Positions 17,533-25,401 of a stretch of 64,000 nt of DNA are shown piece after piece. Position 1 is the first letter of the stretch; every line of letters starts with the position of its first letter. The notes below the pieces were generated by a model. The model did no database searches and had not been told where the DNA came from. It saw nothing but the letters and a program-made list of their open reading frames with translations. The translations under genes were made by a program, and so were the position numbers. Source of the DNA: Bacteroidales bacterium (GTDB taxonomy: Bacteria > Bacteroidota > Bacteroidia > Bacteroidales > UBA932); contig JAFYEZ010000037.1 of NCBI GenBank assembly GCA_017544005.1, positions 62,001-126,000 of the forward strand. Reading direction: 5' to 3'.

Positions 17533-17947
17533 AGCCTAATGCGTAGAGTTTGATTTGTTTGATCATCGCCACCAGGCCGCCGGCGCGCGTGGGAGAAAGG
17601 TTCTCTTTCAGGCCAATCCGGTCGATAAAAGAAAAATCGGAGGCGAGGATATCGGCCGGCCGCTGGCCGCTGTAAACCCGGATCAGCAGCGAAATGATGC
17701 CTTTCGTGATGATAGCGTCGCTGTCCGCCTTGAAATAGAGGCGTCCCTCCTGCATGGTGCAGGCGAGCCAGACGCGCGACTGGCAACCGTTGATCAGGTT
17801 GTCGTCGATCTTGTCCTTCTCGTCGATCAGCGGCAGGGATTTGCCCAGTTCGATGATGTATTCGTATTTGTCCAGCCATTCGTCGAAGACAGAAAACTCT
17901 TCGATGACCTCGGCCGACAGTTCTTCTATGGTTTTTATATTGCTCAT
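17519..17947 (-). CDS. sufE: SufE-family sulfur acceptor / cysteine desulfurase activator
   Basis: 142 aa cytoplasmic protein. SufE takes persulfide sulfur from SufS through its conserved Cys, here Cys55 in NGCQSRVW. LIxKGI-type and DFSFIDRIGL segments are as in the family, and the length is normal. It lies 6 nt downstream of sufS and overlaps the DUF59 gene. The scaffold genes sufBCD are not in this cluster. Confidence 0.95.
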   Translation of the reverse strand: MSNIKTIEELSAEVIEEFSVFDEWLDKYEYIIELGKSLPLIDEKDKIDDNLINGCQSRVWLACTMQEGRLYFKADSDAIITKGIISLLIRVYSGQRPADILASDFSFIDRIGLKENLSPTRAGGLVAMIKQIKLYALGYESK

Positions 17948-17953
17948 TTTCAG

Positions 17954-19189
17954 TTATTTCAACATCTTGACAGCGCGTTTTAGTCCCGCCACGAAGGCTT
18001 CCGCTTCGCTGAGCGTATTATAAGGAAGGAGGGAGGCGCGCAGCATGCCGCGGTCGGAAAAACGGCGCACCAGCGGCTCGGCGCACATCCACCCGGAGCG
18101 TACGGCGATTCCCAACTTGTCCAGAATCTGCGCCAGGTCGGAGGGGTGCGTTCCCTCGACGGTCAGCGAGAAGAGCGGAATTTTGGTCTCCAGATTGGCC
18201 GGAAGGCCCCAAAGGTGAAGGCCGTCGATCCGCGGGAGCTCCTCAGCCAGATAGCGGACAAGGGCGCGCTCCTGTGCCTTGACTTCTTGATTATTTCTCA
18301 AAGATTCAGCCAGTTCCAACGCCGGTACGAAGCAGGCCTGTCCCGTGAAGTTCGGGGTTCCCGCCTCATATTTGAGCGGCAGCGCATTGTAGGTGGTCTT
18401 TTCAAAGGAAACCGTATCCACCATGTCGCCACCTCCCATGTAGGGTGGCATTTCGTCCAGAAAACAGCGCTTTCCGTAGAGAATTCCCGTGCCGGTGGGT
18501 GCATAAATCTTGTGGCCGGAGAAGATATAGAAATCACAGTCCAGCGCCTGCACGTCGGAGTCTGCATGCACGATACCCTGGGCGCCGTCAACGGCCACCG
18601 GGATGCCCTTTGCATGCGCTGCAGCAATGATTTCCCGCACCGGGTTTATAACACCCAAGACGTTGGTTATCTGCGCGATAGAAACCAGTTTTACGCGACC
18701 GTTCAGCCGTTTTTCAACCTCCGCCACAGACAGCGTACCGTCGGCTTCCACCGGAACGACCACCAGTTCCGCACCCACTCTTTCGCAGGCCAGCTGCCAG
18801 GGCACGATGTTGGAATGGTGCTCCGCCTGGCTGATGAGAATCTGATCGCCTTTATGCAGGTAACGCGCTGAAAAACAATTGGCAAGCAGGTTGAAAGCCG
18901 CCGTGGCGCCGCTCGTGAAAACCACACACCCCGTCTCCGAATCCACGTTCAGAAAGCGCTCCACCGCCCGGCGGCCCGCTTCATACCGATCCGTGGCATC
19001 CTGCGAGAGCTTATGCACGGCCCGATGCACGTTGGCATTCTCCTTCTCGCTGAGAAGCGCCTGCAATTCAATTACTTTCGCAGGGCGCTGCGAGGTGGCA
19101 GCATTGTCCAGATACACCAGCGGACGGCCATAAACCGTGCTGCTGAGCGCTGGAAAGAGGCTTCGGATATCGGATGCGAGGTTCTCCAT
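17954..19189 (-). CDS. sufS: Cysteine desulfurase, SufS family
   Basis: 411 aa from the ATG at 19189; the frame stays open far upstream, but that part overlaps ruvA on the other strand. PLP enzyme removing sulfur from cysteine for Fe-S assembly. Seen: YLDNAATSQRP (26-36), QAEHHSNIVPW (121-131), DGAQGIVH, the PLP lysine in FSGHK (Lys227), and the persulfide Cys369 in RSGWMCAEP. The last motif differs from the common RTGHHCAQP, but the Cys is kept. First gene of the suf-folK-glyS run and divergent from ruvA. Confidence 0.95.
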   Translation of the reverse strand: MENLASDIRSLFPALSSTVYGRPLVYLDNAATSQRPAKVIELQALLSEKENANVHRAVHKLSQDATDRYEAGRRAVERFLNVDSETGCVVFTSGATAAFNLLANCFSARYLHKGDQILISQAEHHSNIVPWQLACERVGAELVVVPVEADGTLSVAEVEKRLNGRVKLVSIAQITNVLGVINPVREIIAAAHAKGIPVAVDGAQGIVHADSDVQALDCDFYIFSGHKIYAPTGTGILYGKRCFLDEMPPYMGGGDMVDTVSFEKTTYNALPLKYEAGTPNFTGQACFVPALELAESLRNNQEVKAQERALVRYLAEELPRIDGLHLWGLPANLETKIPLFSLTVEGTHPSDLAQILDKLGIAVRSGWMCAEPLVRRFSDRGMLRASLLPYNTLSEAEAFVAGLKRAVKMLK

Positions 19190-19216
19190 ATAAACTGCGA
19201 AGTTAGCAATTTTCGC

Positions 19217-19224
19217 TATATTTG
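19217..19224 (+). promoter_or_regulatory. -7 box of ruvA
   Basis: TATATTTG matches TAnnTTTG and lies 22 nt before the ruvA ATG. On the other strand TAACTTCG (19199-19206), 9 nt before the sufS ATG, may be the diverging -7 box. Confidence 0.45.
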
Positions 19225-19246
19225 TGGACCAATCCAAACAGGTATT

Positions 19247-19843
19247 ATGTACGAATACATCACCGGACGAATGACCGACCTGAACCCCGACGATGCGATC
19301 GTCGAGGCGGGCGGAATCGGCTACAAGGTTCTGATCTCCCTCACCACCTATGAGAAGTTGAACAAAGCCGGCTCGGAAGCCGTTAAACTCTATCTGTATC
19401 ACCAAGTTAAGGAAGATGATGAAAACCTGTTCGGATTCTATGACAAACACGAACGCGCCCTCTTTCTGCTGTTGATTTCGGTCTCCGGCGTGGGGGCCGC
19501 CACCGCCTGCAGCATCCTCTCCGCCCTGACGGCGGAAGAGTTGACGGAAGCCATTGTCACCCAGGATGTCGGACGGATCAAAAAGGTCAAGGGAATCGGT
19601 CTGAAGACCGCGCAGCGCCTGATTCTGGAGCTGAAAGACAAACTTTCCGCCGGAGCGGCAGGCGAATTCCGGTTCGGCGAAGCCGGCGGCAAGCCCAATC
19701 CGGTGCGCGACGAAGCCTGCGGCGCCCTCTCGATGCTCGGCTACCAAAAGGCTGCTGCAGAGAAAGTTGTGGACGCAGTTCTCAAAGAAAGCCCGGGAAT
19801 CACGGTGGAGGAAGTCATCAAGCGGAGCTTGAAAATGCTCTAA
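19247..19843 (+). CDS. ruvA: Holliday junction branch migration protein RuvA
   Basis: 198 aa from the ATG at 19247 (MYEYITGRM); the frame is open further upstream but that part is antisense to sufS. RuvA binds four-way junctions and loads RuvB. N-terminal OB fold ends near 65; two helix-hairpin-helix motifs are visible (SGVGAATACSIL and VKGIGLKTAQRLILELKDK), then a flexible acidic linker and the C-terminal RuvB-binding three-helix domain (DEACGALSMLGYQKAAAEKVV). Length is typical. ruvB is 9 kb away at 28846. Confidence 0.97.
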   Translation: MYEYITGRMTDLNPDDAIVEAGGIGYKVLISLTTYEKLNKAGSEAVKLYLYHQVKEDDENLFGFYDKHERALFLLLISVSGVGAATACSILSALTAEELTEAIVTQDVGRIKKVKGIGLKTAQRLILELKDKLSAGAAGEFRFGEAGGKPNPVRDEACGALSMLGYQKAAAEKVVDAVLKESPGITVEEVIKRSLKML

Positions 19844-19858
19844 TGCCGGGTTTTTTTG

Positions 19859-19866
19859 TACATTTG
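19859..19866 (+). promoter_or_regulatory. -7 box of gcvH
   Basis: TACATTTG fits TAnnTTTG and lies 39 nt before the gcvH ATG. No clear -33 TTTG at the usual spacing. Confidence 0.4.
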
Positions 19867-19905
19867 CCCGTCTATTTACTAACGAACTAATTAATAGATC
19901 TTATT

Positions 19906-20280
19906 ATGAACGTTCCTACCAATCTCAAGTACACCAACGATCACGAATGGGTGAAAGTTGATGGCAATGTTGCTACTGTCGGTATCACGGATTTCGCGCA
20001 GAGCGAACTCGGTGACATCGTTTTCGTGGACATCCAGACCGAAGGCGAAGAACTCGGTAAAGGCGAAGTTTTCGGCGCTATCGAGGCTGTAAAAACCGTT
20101 GCTGACGCTTTCATGCCGGTTTCCGGTAAGGTCATCGAGGTCAATGCCGACCTGGAAGGTGCTCCCGAAACGGTCAACAGTGATCCGTACGGCGCAGGCT
20201 GGATGATCAAGGTTGAAATATCCAACGCCGCTGAACTTGACGAACTGCTCGACGCTGCACAGTATCAGCAAATTATCTAA
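19906..20280 (+). CDS. gcvH: Glycine cleavage system H protein
   Basis: 124 aa lipoyl carrier shuttling the aminomethyl group between the P, T and L proteins of glycine cleavage. The lipoylated lysine is Lys63 in [19 protein letters not shown] near the N terminus and [12 protein letters not shown] near the end are typical. The other gcv genes are not in the window. Followed after 15 nt by an acyl-CoA ligase, probably co-transcribed. Confidence 0.97.
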   Translation: MNVPTNLKYTNDHEWVKVDGNVATVGITDFAQSELGDIVFVDIQTEGEELGKGEVFGAIEAVKTVADAFMPVSGKVIEVNADLEGAPETVNSDPYGAGWMIKVEISNAAELDELLDAAQYQQII

Positions 20281-20295
20281 TTATCAACATTTTAC

Positions 20296-22065
20296 ATGGA
20301 AATTACTCGCGTTTTCGATTACCTCGAAAACCTGAAGAAATTTGCCCCGTGTGATGATATCCTTGCCCGCAAATACCAGGGCAAGTGGATCAAATACAGT
20401 ATCGATGAATACATCGAGAATTCACACCTGGTGGCATGCGGTCTTCTGGCTTTGGGGTATAAAGAGGGCACGAAAGTGGTCTCTCTTTGCAACAACCGCC
20501 CCGAGTGGAACTTCCTGGATATGGGTGTAACGCTGGCTCACATGATCCACGTCCCCGTATACAGCAACCTCAGCGCGGATGAATACAGCTATATTTTTGA
20601 CCATTCCGATGCGGAGGTTATCGTGATCGGCAACCTGAACCTGTATAAGAAGGTGATTCCGGTGGTCGAGAAGATGACCCGCGAGGTGAAGGTGATCCTC
20701 ATGGATTCCGCCGACAGCCTCTTCTGCTTCCAGGATCTCTACGAAAAAGGCCGCGAGAACCGCAAGGCCGGCGAAGAGATTATCGCAAAGAATATCAAGG
20801 AGATAAGCCCGGACGAAGTGGCCAGCATCATCTATACTTCCGGTACCACCGGCACGCCGAAAGGCGTCATGCTGACCCACCGCAACCTTACCTTCAACGC
20901 CCACTCTCACGCCATTCGCCAGACCAAGAACAACAGCCATATCATGGTTAGCTTCCTGCCGCTCTGTCACGCGTACGAGCGCACGATGAACTATGAGTAT
21001 CAGGAACTTGGCATCCGTATCTACTATGCCGAGAGCCTCGCTACGGTGGCTGCCGACCTGAATGATTGCCATGCAGACGGCTTCTGCGCCGTGCCGCGCG
21101 TGCTGGAAATGATGTACGGCAAGTTCGAGGCGGCCGCCAAGAACCTCAAGGGAATCACCAAAAAGATTTACCTGATGGCCTGGGATTATGCCAACAATTT
21201 TGACAACTACAACACGAAATGGTGGTATCTCAAGAAGCAGAAAATCTTTGATAAACTGGTCTACAGCAAGTGGAGAGCCAATATTGGCGGCCACGAAATG
21301 CTGGTCGTTTCCGGCGGTTCTTCCATCCAGGGCAAGATTGTCCGCACCTTCAATGCCGCAAAATTGTTCATTTTTGAAGGCTATGGCATGACCGAGGCCT
21401 CCCCGGTGATTGCCGTCAACAGCCCGGCCGACAAATACAACAAAATCGGTACGGTAGGTAAGGCAATCGATGGTTCCGAACTGGGTTTTGCTCCCGATGG
21501 AGAAATCCTGACCCGCGGCCCGCACGTCATGAAAGGCTACTACAAAGATCCGGAAGCTACGAAGGCTGTAATTGATGAAGAAGGCTGGCTCCACACCGGC
21601 GATATCGGTTATCTGGTAGAGGGTGAATACCTCAAGATTACCGACCGCAAGAAGGAGATTTTCAAGCTCTCATCGGGCAAATATGTGGCTCCGCAGACCA
21701 TTGAAACGCAGCTCAAGACCTCTCCGTTCGTGGATAATGCCATTATTATCGGTGAAAATCAGAAGCTCGTTGCAGCCATCATTATCCCGAACTTCAGCCG
21801 CCTGAAAGACTTTGCGCAGGAGCATAAGATCACCTTCAGCAACAATGAAGATCTCCTCACCAAGGCTGAGATCATTCAGCAGATGCGCAATGTTGTGGAT
21901 AGCGTCAACGCAGGTCTGGCTCCGCACGAGAACATCAAGAAGTACCGTCTGATCAACGACGAGTGGACGCCCGGCAATAATATGCTGTCGCAGACGCTCA
22001 AGCTGAAGCGCCGCAATATCGTGGCCAAATACAAGACGGTGATTGAAGAATTGTTCGCGAATTAA
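20296..22065 (+). CDS. AMP-forming long-chain acyl-CoA synthetase
   Basis: 589 aa adenylate-forming enzyme (ANL superfamily) activating long-chain fatty acids to acyl-CoA via acyl-AMP. Phosphate-binding motif YTSGTTGTPKGV lies at about residues 180-191. The adenine-binding GYGMTEASPV, the hinge motif GDIGYLVEGEYLKITDRKKE and the C-terminal KFVAP-like Lys region (KYVAPQTIE) are all present. No signal; cytoplasmic or membrane-associated. It converges on mnmG, separated by a hairpin that can act as a terminator. The exact chain length used cannot be told. Confidence 0.93.
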   Translation: MEITRVFDYLENLKKFAPCDDILARKYQGKWIKYSIDEYIENSHLVACGLLALGYKEGTKVVSLCNNRPEWNFLDMGVTLAHMIHVPVYSNLSADEYSYIFDHSDAEVIVIGNLNLYKKVIPVVEKMTREVKVILMDSADSLFCFQDLYEKGRENRKAGEEIIAKNIKEISPDEVASIIYTSGTTGTPKGVMLTHRNLTFNAHSHAIRQTKNNSHIMVSFLPLCHAYERTMNYEYQELGIRIYYAESLATVAADLNDCHADGFCAVPRVLEMMYGKFEAAAKNLKGITKKIYLMAWDYANNFDNYNTKWWYLKKQKIFDKLVYSKWRANIGGHEMLVVSGGSSIQGKIVRTFNAAKLFIFEGYGMTEASPVIAVNSPADKYNKIGTVGKAIDGSELGFAPDGEILTRGPHVMKGYYKDPEATKAVIDEEGWLHTGDIGYLVEGEYLKITDRKKEIFKLSSGKYVAPQTIETQLKTSPFVDNAIIIGENQKLVAAIIIPNFSRLKDFAQEHKITFSNNEDLLTKAEIIQQMRNVVDSVNAGLAPHENIKKYRLINDEWTPGNNMLSQTLKLKRRNIVAKYKTVIEELFAN

Positions 22066-22094
22066 GCCGTTTTAGGCGCTTCTAACAGCGATTT

Positions 22095-22127
22095 GAGGGT
22101 TCTACGATCCACGTGGAACCCTCTTGT
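22095..22127. terminator. Hairpin between convergent acyl-CoA ligase and mnmG genes
   Basis: Perfect 8-bp stem GAGGGTTC (22095-22102) / GAACCCTC (22116-22123) with a 13-nt loop and TTGTTT following on the plus strand. A parS-like palindrome (22105-22120) overlaps it with a different centre of symmetry. Confidence 0.55.
22105..22120. other. parS-like ParB-binding palindrome, site 1
   Basis: CGATCCACGTGGAACC matches the general parS pattern nGTTnCACGTGnAACn at all fixed positions but one. It is intergenic, just beyond the mnmG stop codon. Confidence 0.45.
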
Positions 22128-24134
22128 TTAGCGCCCAAAATAGACGAGGAGAACGGCTATATCGGCAGGAGAAACACCGGAAATACGGGAGGCTTGTGCG
22201 ATGGTTTTGGGGCGGTAGCGCTCAAGTTTGATCCGGCATTCGATCGAGAGCGCAGTCAATTTGGAAAAGTCGAAATCATCCGGAATGGAGACATGCTCCA
22301 GGCGAAGAATCTTATCGGCAAGCCGCCTCTCGCGCTCAATATAGCCACGGTATTTGATCGCAATTTCTGCTGCCTCCAGAATCTCATCTGCGAGCTGTGA
22401 GCGCCGGAAATCGTTAGAAACCGCTTGTTCTCCGCGGAAAGGAAGGGCTTTCAACAAAGCGAGAGAAGTCTCCTCTGCGGAAGGATTTCCGATTTCGGAA
22501 TCCAGCCGTTTTTGAAGATCTTCCTGCGTGGTTGAAAATGTTCCACGGGGAACAATTCTTAAAATTTCACGCATAGAGACGTCTGGACGCGTTAAAATCT
22601 CATCAGATTTCTTAGAAACCGTGAGCGGCGCGGAACCAATGGATTTCAAATAATCATTGATCTGATCCGGCTTTAAAGAAGTGGTTTCGGCAGCTGAAAT
22701 AAACGATTGGACACTGTCATATTTCATCCGCATCACATCATAGCGGTATTGATCCGCCAATCCAATCTGATACGATTTCTCTGTTAATCGCAAATCGGCA
22801 TCATCCTGACGCAGCAGAATCCGATATTCAGCCCGCGAAGTAAACATGCGATACGGCTCATCGACGCCCTTCGTTATCAGGTCGTCAATCAGCACGCCGA
22901 TATACGCTTCGTCTCGCTTAAGGATGAACGGATCGCGCCCGGAGACCTTCAGGGCAGCGTTAATACCCGCCATCAACCCCTGGGCTGCAGCCTCTTCGTA
23001 ACCCGTCGTACCATTGACCTGGCCTGCCAGAAAGAGGTTTTCTACCACCCGCGACTCCAGGGTTGCCGAGAGTTGAGTGGGGTCAAAAAAGTCATATTCT
23101 ACGGCATACGCCGGGCGGAAAATGCGGATATTTTCAAATCCTTTAATGGCCCTCAGCGCCCGCATTTGGATGTCGAGCGGGAGAGAAGAGGAGAAACCCT
23201 GCAGGTAATATTCATGGGTATCCCAGCCTTCCGGCTCAAGGAACAGCTGGTGTGAGTCTTTACCGGCAAAAGTCCGGAGTTTGTCTTCAATTGAAGGGCA
23301 GTAGCGAGGTCCGATTCCGGTAATCTTTCCGGAAAAAAGCGGCGAATCGGCAAAACCGCTTTCCAGAATGGCGTGCACCTCCGGGTTGGTGTGCACGATG
23401 TAGCAGTTTTTCTGCGGCCGGCCGGATTGAATGGCACTCGGATAGGGAAGATAGGAAAAGCGTGCGGGAGCAGCGTCGCCCTCTTGAGGCTCGAGCCGGG
23501 AGAGATCAATCGAGCGAACGTCAACCCGGGGCGGGGTGCCGGTCTTCATCCGGTCCGAACGGATGCCGAGCGAAACCAGTTGTTCGGTCAGATCATGGGA
23601 GGCAAGCTCCCCGATCCGTCCTCCTTCGGCATCTTCATGACCGATAAAAAGTCGGCCGTTCAGGAAGGTTCCGGCGGTCAGAATCACTATTTTGGCCTCA
23701 AATTCTGCGCCCATCGACACGCGAACACCGGAAATTTTGGATTCTCGGAAGGTTATCGCGGTAACAAAATCTTGCCAAATATCTAATTTACAGGTATTTT
23801 CAAGGACGTAGCGCCAATTCAGCGAAAACCGCATTTTGTCGCACTGGGCGCGCGGGCTCCACATGGCCGGACCCTTCGATCGGTTCAGCATCCGGAACTG
23901 GAGCGTAGAGGCGTCAGTCACCAGGCCACTCCATCCGCCGAGCGCATCTATCTCCCTCACAATCTGTCCCTTGGCAATTCCACCCATCGCCGGATTGCAG
24001 GACATCTGTGCCGTCTTGTTCATATCCATCGTGATGAGCAGGACGTGCGAACCCAGGCGGGCCGCCGCAACCGCAGCCTCACATCCGGCATGGCCGGCGC
24101 CAATGACGATAATATCGTAGGTGGCGGAGATCAT
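22128..24134 (-). CDS. mnmG: tRNA uridine-5-carboxymethylaminomethyl(34) synthesis enzyme MnmG (GidA)
   Basis: 668 aa FAD enzyme which, with MnmE, makes the xm5U34 modification in tRNA. FAD-binding GAGHAGCEAA (12-21), CNPAMGGIAKG (46-56) and GQVNGTTGYEEAAAQG (371-386) are all characteristic. The usual length is ~620-630. The surplus of ~35-40 residues seems to sit near residues 525-585, between the C-terminal helical subdomain and YRGYIERE. This segment holds a second parS-like palindrome in its DNA. It is followed on the minus strand from ybeY by only 3 nt, so the two are an operon. Confidence 0.96.
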   Translation of the reverse strand: MISATYDIIVIGAGHAGCEAAVAAARLGSHVLLITMDMNKTAQMSCNPAMGGIAKGQIVREIDALGGWSGLVTDASTLQFRMLNRSKGPAMWSPRAQCDKMRFSLNWRYVLENTCKLDIWQDFVTAITFRESKISGVRVSMGAEFEAKIVILTAGTFLNGRLFIGHEDAEGGRIGELASHDLTEQLVSLGIRSDRMKTGTPPRVDVRSIDLSRLEPQEGDAAPARFSYLPYPSAIQSGRPQKNCYIVHTNPEVHAILESGFADSPLFSGKITGIGPRYCPSIEDKLRTFAGKDSHQLFLEPEGWDTHEYYLQGFSSSLPLDIQMRALRAIKGFENIRIFRPAYAVEYDFFDPTQLSATLESRVVENLFLAGQVNGTTGYEEAAAQGLMAGINAALKVSGRDPFILKRDEAYIGVLIDDLITKGVDEPYRMFTSRAEYRILLRQDDADLRLTEKSYQIGLADQYRYDVMRMKYDSVQSFISAAETTSLKPDQINDYLKSIGSAPLTVSKKSDEILTRPDVSMREILRIVPRGTFSTTQEDLQKRLDSEIGNPSAEETSLALLKALPFRGEQAVSNDFRRSQLADEILEAAEIAIKYRGYIERERRLADKILRLEHVSIPDDFDFSKLTALSIECRIKLERYRPKTIAQASRISGVSPADIAVLLVYFGR
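22539..22554. other. parS-like palindrome, site 2 (inside mnmG)
   Basis: TGTTCCACGGGGAACA fits nGTTnCACGTGnAACn except one central base (GGGG for GTGG). It lies in the coding region for residues ~527-532 of MnmG, 434 bp from site 1. Confidence 0.45.
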
Positions 24135-24137
24135 TTG

Positions 24138-24590
24138 CTAAAGCGCATGGCGAAGTTGGGTCAGAAGATCAAGTGCGGCATTCTCCTGTGCGCGCATCTT
24201 TTTCTGCTGGGCCGGGGTGGTATCGTCATACCCGATCAGATGAAGCAGCCCATGCGCAATGACGCGATGCAGCTCGCGGTCGAATCCCTCCCCATATTCC
24301 TGCCCGTTGAAACGGACTGTATCGATGCTGATATAGATATCGCCCGAAAGGGCTCCATCTGGGTATTGACCAACGTAATCTTCTGAATTATCGAAAGTTA
24401 TAATATCCGTCAGATAATCGTGCCCCAGAAACTGCCTGTTTATTTCCAGAAGATAGGGATCGCTGCAGAAAATATAATTCAGCGCACCGACCGTTCGGCC
24501 ATTGCGGGTGGCTATTTCCTTCAACCATTTGGATACCAAGCGTTTTGCCGGGAGCGAAAATTTTGTGTCTTCGGAGAAATAGGTAATCAT
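24138..24590 (-). CDS. ybeY: Endoribonuclease YbeY (rRNA maturation factor)
   Basis: 150 aa from the ATG at 24590 (MITYF); a longer frame upstream is AT-rich and not conserved. Single-strand RNase with a Zn site, acting in 16S 3'-end maturation and ribosome quality control. The metal motif HGLLHLIGYDD (HxxxHxxGxD) is clear, preceded by LTDIITFDNSE and LSGDIYIS. Upstream of mnmG in the same transcript. Confidence 0.95.
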   Translation of the reverse strand: MITYFSEDTKFSLPAKRLVSKWLKEIATRNGRTVGALNYIFCSDPYLLEINRQFLGHDYLTDIITFDNSEDYVGQYPDGALSGDIYISIDTVRFNGQEYGEGFDRELHRVIAHGLLHLIGYDDTTPAQQKKMRAQENAALDLLTQLRHAL

Positions 24591-24608
24591 AAACAGACTA
24601 TTCTGGCA

Positions 24609-24616
24609 CAAAATTA
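24609..24616 (-). promoter_or_regulatory. -7 box of ybeY-mnmG
   Basis: TAATTTTG on the minus strand, 18 nt before the ybeY ATG. The divergent tonB promoter lies at 24637-24667. Confidence 0.45.
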
Positions 24617-24636
24617 GCAAGTTTATCAACAAAAAG

Positions 24637-24667
24637 TTGTTGAAAAGAGTTTTAATTCGTACTTTTG
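24637..24667 (+). promoter_or_regulatory. Bacteroidota-type promoter of the TonB-family gene
   Basis: TTG (24637-24639), 20-nt spacer, TACTTTTG (24660-24667), then 40 nt to the ATG. A CAAC-AAAAA-GTTG dyad (24627-24639) overlaps the -33. Confidence 0.5.
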
Positions 24668-24707
24668 GACACTTAAAAGTCCAAGACTACAAAAATTACA
24701 CAATACT

Positions 24708-25400
24708 ATGGAAGTCAAGAAAACCCCCAAAGCCGATCTTCAGAATAAGAAGACGCTTTTCCGTGAAATCGGACTCGTTGCCGTTCTGGGTATCCTTCTG
24801 CTCGCTTTCGAGTGGTCCACTTCTGAGAAGAAAGAGACCATAGATCTGACGCAGGAAGCAGTCGCCGTGGAAGAGGAAATCATCCCGATCACCCAGGAAC
24901 AGCAGGAACTTCCTCCGGAGATGCCCAAGATTCCGGTACTTTCCGACGTCATCGACATTGTGGACGATGATATCGAAATCAAAGACGACCTCCTGATCAA
25001 CCTCGAGGACAACGCAAACCTGGGTGTCGAAATCCAGGACTACGTGGCCGAAGTTGTAGAGGAAGTGGTTGAAGAAGAAGCTATTCCGTTTGCATTGGTG
25101 GAGGAGAAACCGGGCTTCCAGGGTGGTGACCCGAACGCTTTCTCCAAGTGGGTCAACAGCCGTCTGGTCTATCCGGAAATCGCCAAGGAAAACGGTGTGC
25201 AGGGCAAAGTAACCCTTCAGTTTACCGTGAATACGGACGGTTCCGTCAGCAACGTAAAAGTCCTCCGTGGTGTGGACCCTTCGCTCGACAAAGAGGCTGT
25301 GCGTATCGTCTCGAGCTCCCCGAAGTGGACTCCGGGCAAGCAGCGTGACAAACCCGTCAAGGTTACTTACACCTTCCCTGTGATCTTCCAGCTGCGATAA
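24708..25400 (+). CDS. TonB-family energy transducer
   Basis: 230 aa. Short cytoplasmic N terminus, one membrane helix (~21-37), a long periplasmic linker and a TonB C-terminal domain (~135-230: VNSRLVYPEIAKENGVQGKV, then VSSSPKWTPGKQRDKPVKVTYTFPV). It couples the proton motive force to outer-membrane receptors such as SusC. Odd: the linker is strongly acidic (Glu/Asp/Ile/Val runs around 50-125) rather than the usual Pro/Lys-rich linker of E. coli TonB; similar acidic forms occur in Bacteroidota. No exbB/exbD here. Its stop is 1 nt from that of the convergent peptidase gene. Confidence 0.92.
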   Translation: MEVKKTPKADLQNKKTLFREIGLVAVLGILLLAFEWSTSEKKETIDLTQEAVAVEEEIIPITQEQQELPPEMPKIPVLSDVIDIVDDDIEIKDDLLINLEDNANLGVEIQDYVAEVVEEVVEEEAIPFALVEEKPGFQGGDPNAFSKWVNSRLVYPEIAKENGVQGKVTLQFTVNTDGSVSNVKVLRGVDPSLDKEAVRIVSSSPKWTPGKQRDKPVKVTYTFPVIFQLR

Positions 25401-25401
25401 G

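Noticed and set aside
17954..19189. SufS persulfide motif RSGWMCAEP taken as an inactive enzyme
   Set aside because: The His-His before Cys is replaced, but Cys369, the PLP Lys227 and the operon partner sufE are intact, so activity is likely.
19013..19246. Longer ruvA with an N-terminal extension
   Set aside because: The extension is antisense to sufS and unrelated to RuvA; the ATG at 19247 gives the conserved MYEYITG start.
22095..22123. Reading the mnmG-end palindrome only as a terminator
   Set aside because: The hairpin is real, but its centre differs from that of CACGTG and a second parS-like site lies inside mnmG, so I kept both readings.
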